From NCBI GenBank assembly GCA_028752905.1, contig JAQNBH010000013.1, positions 20,457,477 through 20,521,476 on the forward strand: a stretch of DNA of 64,000 bases, written 5' to 3'. The stretch comes from Cladorhizidae sp. MBARI D1340-BT2 (taxonomy: Eukaryota > Porifera > Demospongiae > Poecilosclerida > Cladorhizidae). Of the stretch, positions 1-8,312 are shown in pieces (position 1 is the first letter of the stretch; every line of letters begins with the position of its first letter). Both the position numbers and the translations under genes were made by a program. The notes under the pieces were generated by a model, which was not told the origin of the DNA, ran no database searches, and was given only the letters and a program-made list of their open reading frames with translations.

Positions 1-183
1 ATAGAGAACACATAATGAAACCTATCATTCGAATCATATCAAGTCCATTACAGTGAAGTGTGCAGAATATATGGATGTTTGTATCAAGAGAGAGCACTTA
101 GAGAGTCCTATGTTAATAGCTTTACATCAAGTCTATTCAGTGAAGTGTGGATAATCTACGAAGCTAACATGTTTAGCATCAAG
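1..183 (+). repeat. Monomer m1 (reference copy)
   Basis: This 183-bp monomer opens with ATAGAGAACACATAATGAAA. Its diagnostic bases are GTGTGCAGAATATATGG, TTTGTATCAAGAGAGAGC and GCTTTACATCAAG. It is built of two half-units that begin at the ATCAAG at 38 and at 126 and share the pattern ATCAAGTC-YATT-CAGTGAAGTGTG. ATCAAG occurs at 38, 83, 126 and 178. Later copies from about 6.7 kb onward often read TATCAAGAAAGAGC instead of TATCAAGAGAGAGC. In the canonical HOR it is the single monomer lying between two I blocks. Confidence 0.9.
38..131 (+). repeat. Half-unit (about 88 bp) duplication inside the monomer
   Basis: ATCAAGTCCATTACAGTGAA at 38-57 and ATCAAGTCTATTCAGTGAAG from 126 are diverged copies of the same start, 88 bp apart. 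In m2 the equivalent pair lies at 604 and 694 (90 bp), and the next half-unit begins at 789 in m3. The second elements of the halves also match (ATCAAGAGAGAGCAC at 83; ATCAAG then ATAGAGAACAC at and after the monomer end). The roughly 180-bp monomer therefore looks like an old dimer. Confidence 0.75.
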
Positions 184-202
184 TAAGAGTACAATTCATA
201 AC

Positions 203-558
203 TGCCCTAATTAACAAGACCATGTCCCAGATTTTGTCAACTGATAGAGAAGGCCCTTATCTGCAACATGTCAACAGATTATCAATAAATGTAGTGGTTT
301 TTCACTGGCAGGCCACCGCTTTGGCAACTGGAAAACGCCAGGAAATATCGCAAACCTTACCACTTCAAATCACCATAACTTGCTAATACTTAGAGAACTC
401 AAACTTTTGGCACGTACAAAAGACAGATAATTAGAAGGGCTATCCGGTGATATAAAAATTATCTTTTTTGGGTAAAGTGTAGAACAGTTATGAGCTTTAC
501 GGCAAAAAAACAAGATTTTTGGGGGGAAAATGAGAAACATATAGTCCAAATTAGGGCA
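203..558 (+). repeat. 10-bp subterminal inverted repeat of block I
   Basis: TGCCCTAATT at 203-212 is the exact reverse complement of AATTAGGGCA at 549-558, enclosing 356 bp of the 384-bp block. The same pair is seen in the other complete I blocks I inspected. It resembles the terminal inverted repeats of a small non-autonomous DNA transposon. No duplicated target immediately outside the pair is evident, since the flanks read CATAAC and AATATC. The transposon reading is therefore only a possibility. Confidence 0.6.
305..341 (+). other. Nested hairpin-capable GC-rich core of block I
   Basis: An outer stem pairs CTGGC (305-309) with GCCAG (337-341), and an inner stem pairs GCCA (312-315) with TGGC (322-325) around the loop CCGCTT. 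This is the most GC-rich part of an otherwise AT-rich repeat. It appears unchanged in every I block I read, while the flanking halves of the block vary. The stems are short, so extrusion in vivo is uncertain. Confidence 0.5.
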
Positions 559-567
559 AATATCAAG

Positions 568-751
568 AAGAGAACACATAATGAAACCTATCATTCGAAT
601 CATATCAAGTCCATTACAGTGAAGTTTGCAGAATATTATGGATGTTTGATATCAACAGAGAGCACAGGGAGAGACCAATCTTAATAGCTATATATCAAGT
701 TTATTCAGTGAAGTGTGGAGAATCTATGAAGCTAACCTGTCTAGCATCAAG
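568..751 (+). repeat. Monomer m2 (reference copy)
   Basis: This is a 184-bp monomer; most later copies are 185 bp because this copy, like those of the next two HORs, lacks one T in the CAAGATAGAG junction (it reads CAAGAAGAG). Diagnostic bases are AAGTTTGCAGAATATTATGG, GATATCAACAGAGAGC, GGGAGAGACCAATC, CAAGTTTATTCAG and AACCTGTCTAGCATCAAG. Half-units begin at the ATCAAG at 604 and at 694. It normally follows Ia and precedes m3. Confidence 0.88.
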
Positions 752-925
752 ATAGAGAACACATAGAGAAACCTATCATTCGAGTCATATCAAGTCCATT
801 ACAGTGAAGTATGCATAATAAATGTTTTTTTTGTATCAACAGAGAGCACAGAGAGAGACCTGTCTTAATAGCTATATATCAATGAAGTTTGGAGAATCCA
901 TGAAGCTAACATATTTAGCATCAAG
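752..925 (+). repeat. Monomer m3 (reference copy)
   Basis: This is a 174-bp monomer. Its second half-unit has lost the GTCTATTCAG segment, so TATATATCAA runs straight into TGAAGTTTGG. It has ATTCGAGTCATATC, AAGTATGCATAATAAATG and a T8 run at 825-832. Two variants occur elsewhere: m3' (CCTTCGAGTC, GTGTGCATAATAAATGG, ATTTTTGG) and m3'' (ATGGGTTTTTGG, in the units at 43189, 50929 and 57008). Confidence 0.87.
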
Positions 926-1103
926 AGAGAGCAGAGAGAAACCTATCTTGTGATTCTATCAAGTCCATTACTGTGAAGTATGCAGAATATACGGATGTTT
1001 GGTATCAAGAGAGAGAACAGAGAGAGGCCTACCTTTAGAGCTATATATCAAGTCTATTAATTGAAGTGTAGAGAATCTATGAAGCTAACATGTTTAGCAC
1101 AAG
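926..1103 (+). repeat. Monomer m4 (reference copy)
   Basis: This 178-bp monomer starts AGAGAGCAGAGAGAAACC and contains CTTGTGATTCTATCAAG, ATTACTGTGAAG, TATACGGATG, GGCCTACCTTTAGAGC and CAAGTCTATTAATTG. It ends in GTTTAGCACAAG rather than ATCAAG. Variant m4' has TATACAGATG, GGACTACC and TTTAGCTCAAG. Copies in part of the 38.8-58.7 kb super-repeats read CTAATATG instead of CTAACATG. Confidence 0.87.
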
Positions 1104-1277
1104 ATAGAGAACACTGAGAGATACCTATCTTGCAAGTCCATTACAGTGAAGGGTGCAGAATATATGGATGTTTGGTATCAAGAGAGAGCACTTAGAGAGT
1201 CCTATCTTAATAGCTATACATCAAGTCTATTCAGTGAAGTGTGGATAATCTACGAAGCTAACATGTTTACCATCAAG
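1104..1277 (+). repeat. Monomer m5 (reference copy)
   Basis: This 174-bp monomer opens ATAGAGAACACTGAGAGATA. It lacks the GATTCATAT stretch ahead of the first CAAGTCC (CTTGCAAGTCCATTAC), carries GAAGGGTGCAG and ends GTTTACCATCAAG. Variant m5' has GAAGTGTGCAG with ACATCAACTCTATTC. Variant m5'' has TTTGATATCAAGAG and ends in TTAGCATCAAG. In almost every unit an I block of type b or I'' follows directly. Confidence 0.87.
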
Positions 1278-1662
1278 TAAGAGTACAATTCATAACTGCC
1301 CTAATTAACAAGACCAAAGTCCCAGATTTTGTCAACTGATAGAGAAGGCCCTTATCTGCAACATATCAACAGATTATCAATAAATGTAGTGGTTTTTCAC
1401 TGGCAGGCCACCGCTTTGGCAACTGGAAAACGCCAGGAAATATCGCAAACCTTACCACTTCAAATCACCATAACTTGCTAATACTTAGAGTACTCAAAAA
1501 TTTGGCACGTACAAAAGACAGATAATTAGAAGGGCTATCCGGTGATATAAAAATTATCTTTTTTGGATAAAGTTTAGAAAAGTTATGAGCTTTACGGCAA
1601 AAAAACAAGATTTTTGGGGGGAAAATGAGAAACATATAGACCAAATTAGGGCAAATATCAAG
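1278..1662 (+). repeat. Interposed block I, type b (reference copy)
   Basis: Type b is 385 bp, one base longer than type a because ACCATGTCCC is replaced by ACCAAAGTCCC. Other markers are CAACATATCAAC, GTACTCAAAAATTTGG, GGATAAAGTTTAGAAAAG and TAGACC. It keeps the terminal inverted repeat and GC-rich core of type a. A b' subform (ATCAGGTGAT, TTTTGAATAAAG) occurs after m5' at several places. A strongly diverged form I'' has ATCTCCAACATG, GAGATTTACGGCC and TTTTTGTGGG. Confidence 0.9.
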
Positions 1663-3324
1663 ATAGAGAACACATAATGAAACCTATCATTCGAATCATA
1701 TCAAGTCCATTACAGTGAAGTGTGCAGAATATATGGATGTTTGTATCAAGAGAGAGCACTTAGAGAGTCCTATGTTAATAGCTTTACATCAAGTCTATTC
1801 AGTGAAGTGTGGATAATCTACGAAGCTAACATGTTTAGCATCAAGTAAGAGTACAATTCATAACTGCCCTAATTAACAAGACCATGTCCCAGATTTTGTC
1901 AACTGATAGAGAAGGCCCTTATCTGCAACATGTCAACAGATTATCAATAAATGTAGTGGTTTTTCACTGGCAGGCCACCGCTTTGGCAACTGGAAAACGC
2001 CAGGAAATATCGCAAACCTTACCACTTCAAATCACCATAACTTGCTAATACTTAGAGAACTCAAACTTTTGGCACGTACAAAAGACAGATAATTAGAAGG
2101 GCTATCCGGTGATATAAAAATTATCTTTTTTGGGTAAAGTGTAGAACAGTTATGAGCTTTACGGCAAAAAAACAAGATTTTTGGGGGGAAAATGAGAAAC
2201 ATATAGTCCAAATTAGGGCAAATATCAAGAAGAGAACACATAATGAAACCTATCATTCGAATCATATCAAGTCCATTACAGTGAAGTTTGCAGAATATTA
2301 TGGATGTTTGATATCAACAGAGAGCACAGGGAGAGACCAATCTTAATAGCTATATATCAAGTTTATTCAGTGAAGTGTGGAGAATCTATGAAGCTAACCT
2401 GTCTAGCATCAAGATAGAGAACACATAGAGAAACCTATCATTCGAGTCATATCAAGTCCATTACAGTGAAGTATGCATAATAAATGTTTTTTTTGTATCA
2501 ACAGAGAGCACAGAGAGAGACCTGTCTTAATAGCTATATATCAATGAAGTTTGGAGAATCCATGAAGCTAACATATTTAGCATCAAGAGAGAGCAGAGAG
2601 AAACCTATCTTGTGATTCTATCAAGTCCATTACTGTGAAGTATGCAGAATATACGGATGTTTGGTATCAAGAGAGAGAACAGAGAGAGGCCTACCTTTAG
2701 AGCTATATATCAAGTCTATTAATTGAAGTGTAGAGAATCTATGAAGCTAACATGTTTAGCACAAGATAGAGAACACTGAGAGATACCTATCTTGCAAGTC
2801 CATTACAGTGAAGGGTGCAGAATATATGGATGTTTGGTATCAAGAGAGAGCACTTAGAGCGTCCTATCTTAATAGCTATACATCAAGTCTATTCAGTGAA
2901 GTGTGGATAATCTACGAAGCTAACATGTTTACCATCAAGTAAGAGTACAATTCATAACTGCCCTAATTAACAAGACCAAAGTCCCAGATTTTGTCAACTG
3001 ATAGAGAAGGCCCTTATCTGCAACATATCAACAGATTATCAATAAATGTAGTGGTTTTTCACTGGCAGGCCACCGCTTTGGCAACTGGAAAACGCCAGGA
3101 AATATCGCAAACCTTACCACTTCAAATCACCATAACTTGCTAATACTTAGAGTACTCAAAAATTTGGCACGTACAAAAGACAGATAATTAGAAGGGCTAT
3201 CCGGTGATATAAAAATTATCTTTTTTGGATAAAGTTTAGAAAAGTTATGAGCTTTACGGCAAAAAAACAAGATTTTTGGGGGGAAAATGAGAAACATATA
3301 GACCAAATTAGGGCAAATATCAAG
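1663..3324 (+). repeat. Canonical HOR copy 2
   Basis: Same 1662-bp order as copy 1, with I blocks at 1846 and 2940. The only base difference from copy 1 that I noticed is C at 2860 (TTAGAGCGTCC), where other copies read TTAGAGAGTCC. Confidence 0.9.
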
Positions 3325-4986
3325 ATAGAGAACACATAATGAAACCTATCATTCGAATCATATCAAGTCCATTACAGTGAAGTGTGCAGAATATATGGAT
3401 GTTTGTATCAAGAGAGAGCACTTAGAGAGTCCTATGTTAATAGCTTTACATCAAGTCTATTCAGTGAAGTGTGGATAATCTACGAAGCTAACATGTTTAG
3501 CATCAAGTAAGAGTACAATTCATAACTGCCCTAATTAACAAGACCATGTCCCAGATTTTGTCAACTGATAGAGAAGGCCCTTATCTGCAACATGTCAACA
3601 GATTATCAATAAATGTAGTGGTTTTTCACTGGCAGGCCACCGCTTTGGCAACTGGAAAACGCCAGGAAATATCGCAAACCTTACCACTTCAAATCACCAT
3701 AACTTGCTAATACTTAGAGAACTCAAACTTTTGGCACGTACAAAAGACAGATAATTAGAAGGGCTATCCGGTGATATAAAAATTATCTTTTTTGGGTAAA
3801 GTGTAGAACAGTTATGAGCTTTACGGCAAAAAAACAAGATTTTTGGGGGGAAAATGAGAAACATATAGTCCAAATTAGGGCAAATATCAAGAAGAGAACA
3901 CATAATGAAACCTATCATTCGAATCATATCAAGTCCATTACAGTGAAGTTTGCAGAATATTATGGATGTTTGATATCAACAGAGAGCACAGGGAGAGACC
4001 AATCTTAATAGCTATATATCAAGTTTATTCAGTGAAGTGTGGAGAATCTATGAAGCTAACCTGTCTAGCATCAAGATAGAGAACACATAGAGAAACCTAT
4101 CATTCGAGTCATATCAAGTCCATTACAGTGAAGTATGCATAATAAATGTTTTTTTTGTATCAACAGAGAGCACAGAGAGAGACCTGTCTTAATAGCTATA
4201 TATCAATGAAGTTTGGAGAATCCATGAAGCTAACATATTTAGCATCAAGAGAGAGCAGAGAGAAACCTATCTTGTGATTCTATCAAGTCCATTACTGTGA
4301 AGTATGCAGAATATACGGATGTTTGGTATCAAGAGAGAGAACAGAGAGAGGCCTACCTTTAGAGCTATATATCAAGTCTATTAATTGAAGTGTAGAGAAT
4401 CTATGAAGCTAACATGTTTAGCACAAGATAGAGAACACTGAGAGATACCTATCTTGCAAGTCCATTACAGTGAAGGGTGCAGAATATATGGATGTTTGGT
4501 ATCAAGAGAGAGCACTTAGAGAGTCCTATCTTAATAGCTATACATCAAGTCTATTCAGTGAAGTGTGGATAATCTACGAAGCTAACATGTTTACCATCAA
4601 GTAAGAGTACAATTCATAACTGCCCTAATTAACAAGACCAAAGTCCCAGATTTTGTCAACTGATAGAGAAGGCCCTTATCTGCAACATATCAACAGATTA
4701 TCAATAAATGTAGTGGTTTTTCACTGGCAGGCCACCGCTTTGGCAACTGGAAAACGCCAGGAAATATCGCAAACCTTACCACTTCAAATCACCATAACTT
4801 GCTAATACTTAGAGTACTCAAAAATTTGGCACGTACAAAAGACAGATAATTAGAAGGGCTATCCGGTGATATAAAAATTATCTTTTTTGGATAAAGTTTA
4901 GAAAAGTTATGAGCTTTACGGCAAAAAAACAAGATTTTTGGGGGGAAAATGAGAAACATATAGACCAAATTAGGGCAAATATCAAG
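3325..4986 (+). repeat. Canonical HOR copy 3
   Basis: 1662 bp, with I blocks at 3508 and 4602. I saw no difference from copy 1. It is the last copy carrying the CAAGAAGAG deletion at the Ia/m2 junction. Confidence 0.9.
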
Positions 4987-6649
4987 ATAGAGAACACATA
5001 ATGAAACCTATCATTCGAATCATATCAAGTCCATTACAGTGAAGTGTGCAGAATATATGGATGTTTGTATCAAGAGAGAGCACTTAGAGAGTCCTATGTT
5101 AATAGCTTTACATCAAGTCTATTCAGTGAAGTGTGGATAATCTACGAAGCTAACATGTTTAGCATCAAGTAAGAGTACAATTCATAACTGCCCTAATTAA
5201 CAAGACCATGTCCCAGATTTTGTCAACTGATAGAGAAGGCCCTTATCTGCAACATGTCAACAGATTATCAATAAATGTAGTGGTTTTTCACTGGCAGGCC
5301 ACCGCTTTGGCAACTGGAAAACGCCAGGAAATATCGCAAACCTTACCACTTCAAATCACCATAACTTGCTAATACTTAGAGAACTCAAACTTTTGGCACG
5401 TACAAAAGACAGATAATTAGAAGGGCTATCCGGTGATATAAAAATTATCTTTTTTGGGTAAAGTGTAGAACAGTTATGAGCTTTACGGCAAAAAAACAAG
5501 ATTTTTTGGGGGAAAATGAGAAACATATAGTCCAAATTAGGGCAAATATCAAGATAGAGAACACATAATGAAACCTATCATTCGAATCATATCAAGTCCA
5601 TTACAGTGAAGTTTGCAGAATATTATGGATGTTTGATATCAACAGAGAGCACAGGGAGAGACCAATCTTAATAGCTATATATCAAGTTTATTCAGTGAAG
5701 TGTGGAGAATCTATGAAGCTAACCTGTCTAGCATCAAGATAGAGAACACATAGAGAAACCTATCATTCGAGTCATATCAAGTCCATTACAGTGAAGTATG
5801 CATAATAAATGTTTTTTTTGTATCAACAGAGAGCACAGAGAGAGACCTGTCTTAATAGCTATATATCAATGAAGTTTGGAGAATCCATGAAGCTAACATA
5901 TTTAGCATCAAGAGAGAGCAGAGAGAAACCTATCTTGTGATTCTATCAAGTCCATTACTGTGAAGTATGCAGAATATACGGATGTTTGGTATCAAGAGAG
6001 AGAACAGAGAGAGGCCTACCTTTAGAGCTATATATCAAGTCTATTAATTGAAGTGTAGAGAATCTATGAAGCTAACATGTTTAGCACAAGATAGAGAACA
6101 CTGAGAGATACCTATCTTGCAAGTCCATTACAGTGAAGGGTGCAGAATATATGGATGTTTGGTATCAAGAGAGAGCACTTAGAGAGTCCTATCTTAATAG
6201 CTATACATCAAGTCTATTCAGTGAAGTGTGGATAATCTACGAAGCTAACATGTTTACCATCAAGTAAGAGTACAATTCATAACTGCCCTAATTAACAAGA
6301 CCAAAGTCCCAGATTTTGTCAACTGATAGAGAAGGCCCTTATCTGCAACATATCAACAGATTATCAATAAATGTAGTGGTTTTTCACTGGCAGGCCACCG
6401 CTTTGGCAACTGGAAAACGCCAGGAAATATCGCAAACCTTACCACTTCAAATCACCATAACTTGCTAATACTTAGAGTACTCAAAAATTTGGCACGTACA
6501 AAAGACAGATAATTAGAAGGGCTATCCGGTGATATAAAAATTATCTTTTTTGGATAAAGTTTAGAAAAGTTATGAGCTTTACGGCAAAAAAACAAGATTT
6601 TTGGGGGGAAAATGAGAAACATATAGACCAAATTAGGGCAAATATCAAG
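4987..6649 (+). repeat. Canonical HOR copy 4
   Basis: 1663 bp, with I blocks at 5170 and 6265. The Ia/m2 junction reads CAAGATAGAG (no deletion). The homopolymer tract in Ia is T6G5 instead of T5G6 near 5502-5512. Confidence 0.9.
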
Positions 6650-8312
6650 ATAGAGAACACATAATGAAACCTATCATTCGAATCATATCAAGTCCATTAC
6701 AGTGAAGTGTGCAGAATATATGGATGTTTGTATCAAGAAAGAGCACTTAGAGAGTCCTATCTTAATAGCTTTACATCAAGTCTATTCAGTGAAGTGTGGA
6801 TAATCTACGAAGCTAACATGTTTAGCATCAAGTAAGAGTACAATTCATAACTGCCCTAATTAACAAGACCATGTCCCAGATTTTGTCAACTGATAGAGAA
6901 GGCCCTTATCTGCAACATGTCAACAGATTATCAATAAATGTAGTGGTTTTTCACTGGCAGGCCACCGCTTTGGCAACTGGAAAACGCCAGGAAATATCGC
7001 AAACCTTACCACTTCAAATCATCATAACTTGCTAATACTTAGAGTACTCAAACTTTTGGCACGTATAAAAGACAGATAATTAGAAGGGCTATCCGGTGAT
7101 ATAAAAATTATCTTTTTTGGGTAAAGTGTAGAACAGTTATGAGCTTTACGGCAAAAAAACAAGATTTTTGGGGGGAAAATGAGAAACATATAGTCCAAAT
7201 TAGGGCAAATATCAAGATAGAGAACACATAATGAAACCTATCATTCGAATCATATCAAGTCCATTACAGTGAAGTTTGCAGAATATTATGGATGTTTGAT
7301 ATCAACAGAGAGCACAGGGAGAGACCAATCTTAATAGCTATATATCAAGTTTATTCAGTGAAGTGTGGAGAATCTATGAAGCTAACCTGTCTAGCATCAA
7401 GATAGAGAACACATAGAGAAACCTATCATTCGAGTCATATCAAGTCCATTACAGTGAAGTATGCATAATAAATGTTTTTTTTGTATCAACAGAGAGCACA
7501 GAGAGAGACCTGTCTTAATAGCTATATATCAATGAAGTTTGGAGAATCCATGAAGCTAACATATTTAGCATCAAGAGAGAGCAGAGAGAAACCTATCTTG
7601 TGATTCTATCAAGTCCATTACTGTGAAGTATGCAGAATATACGGATGTTTGGTATCAAGAGAGAGAACAGAGAGAGGCCTACCTTTAGAGCTATATATCA
7701 AGTCTATTAATTGAAGTGTAGAGAATCTATGAAGCTAACATGTTTAGCACAAGATAGAGAACACTGAGAGATACCTATCTTGCAAGTCCATTACAGTGAA
7801 GGGTGCAGAATATATGGATGTTTGGTATCAAGAGAGAGCACTTAGAGAGTCCTATCTTAATAGCTATACATCAAGTCTATTCAGTGAAGTGTGGATAATC
7901 TACGAAGCTAACATGTTTACCATCAAGTAAGAGTACAATTCATAACTGCCCTAATTAACAAGACCAAAGTCCCAGATTTTGTCAACTGATAGAGAAGGCC
8001 CTTATCTGCAACATATCAACAGATTATCAATAAATGTAGTGGTTTTTCACTGGCAGGCCACCGCTTTGGCAACTGGAAAACGCCAGGAAATATCGCAAAC
8101 CTTACCACTTCAAATCACCATAACTTGCTAATACTTAGAGTACTCAAAAATGTGGCACGTACAAAAGACAGATAATTAGAAGGGCTATCCGGTGATATAA
8201 AAATTATCTTTTTTGGATAAAGTTTAGAAAAGTTATGAGCTTTACGGCAAAAAAACAAGATTTTTGGGGGGAAAATGAGAAACATATAGACCAAATTAGG
8301 GCAAATATCAAG
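6650..8312 (+). repeat. Canonical HOR copy 5
   Basis: 1663 bp, with I blocks at 6833 and 7928. Its m1 has the CAAGAAAGAGC variant, and Ia has AAATCATCAT with CACGTATAAAAG (an a' subtype). The Ib has AAAATGTGGC. The same combination recurs at 13269-14931 and 23812-25474. Confidence 0.88.

Larger units (their letters stand above)
184..567 (+). repeat. Interposed block I, type a (reference copy)
   Basis: This 384-bp block runs from TAAGAGTACAATTC to GGGCAAATATCAAG and shows no visible similarity to the monomers. It separates two monomers at an ATCAAG junction, and ATCAAG is present on both sides (178-183 and 562-567), as if duplicated. Type a is marked by ACCATGTCCC, CAACATGTCAAC, GAACTCAAACTTTTGG, GGGTAAAGTGTAGAACAG and TAGTCC. 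It carries a 10-bp inverted repeat near its ends, a GC-rich hairpin-capable core, a TATAAAAA string at 451-458, an A7 run at 504-510 and a G6 run at 521-526. No coding capacity is credible. It may be an old insertion amplified with the satellite, or a second satellite fused into the HOR. Confidence 0.9.
1..1662 (+). repeat. Canonical HOR copy 1 (m1-Ia-m2-m3-m4-m5-Ib)
   Basis: This is the reference higher-order repeat: 183+384+184+174+178+174+385 = 1662 bp. The start at base 1 coincides with the convention used here for m1, so the copy is complete. The m2 junction has a one-base deletion (CAAGAAGAG) shared only with the next two copies. Confidence 0.9.

Noticed and set aside
28..36. tRNA gene suggested by TTCGAATC
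   Set aside because: No acceptor, D or anticodon stem can be drawn around it; only the T-loop-like string matches.
28..44. CENP-B box in the TTCGAATCATATCAAG region
   Set aside because: The TTCG and the central A fit the mammalian consensus, but the essential CGGG part is TCAA here.
549..558. Telomere-type repeat (TTAGGG within AATTAGGGCA)
   Set aside because: Single occurrence per I block with no tandem TTAGGG or TTTAGGG; it is one arm of the inverted repeat.
184..567. Block I as a complete, active transposable element
   Set aside because: No coding capacity, inverted repeats only 10 bp and not at the very ends, no clear target duplication next to them; the flanking ATCAAG could be an ordinary satellite junction.
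370..684. Open frames of 64 and 77 codons on opposite strands, repeated every 1662 bp in the first three HORs
   Set aside because: They span the I/m2 junction and stay open only because these copies share a one-base deletion there (CAAGAAGAG); in the other copies the frame shifts and closes. They overlap on opposite strands, have no recognisable domain, and repeat simply because the DNA repeats.
900..1060. GA-rich AGAGAGAG tracts as a microsatellite or GAGA-factor site
   Set aside because: The runs are short, interrupted and part of the half-unit consensus; nothing distinguishes them as separate elements.
1..1662. rDNA intergenic spacer subrepeats
   Set aside because: No rRNA gene sequence appears anywhere in 64 kb, and spacers of that length without a gene would be exceptional.
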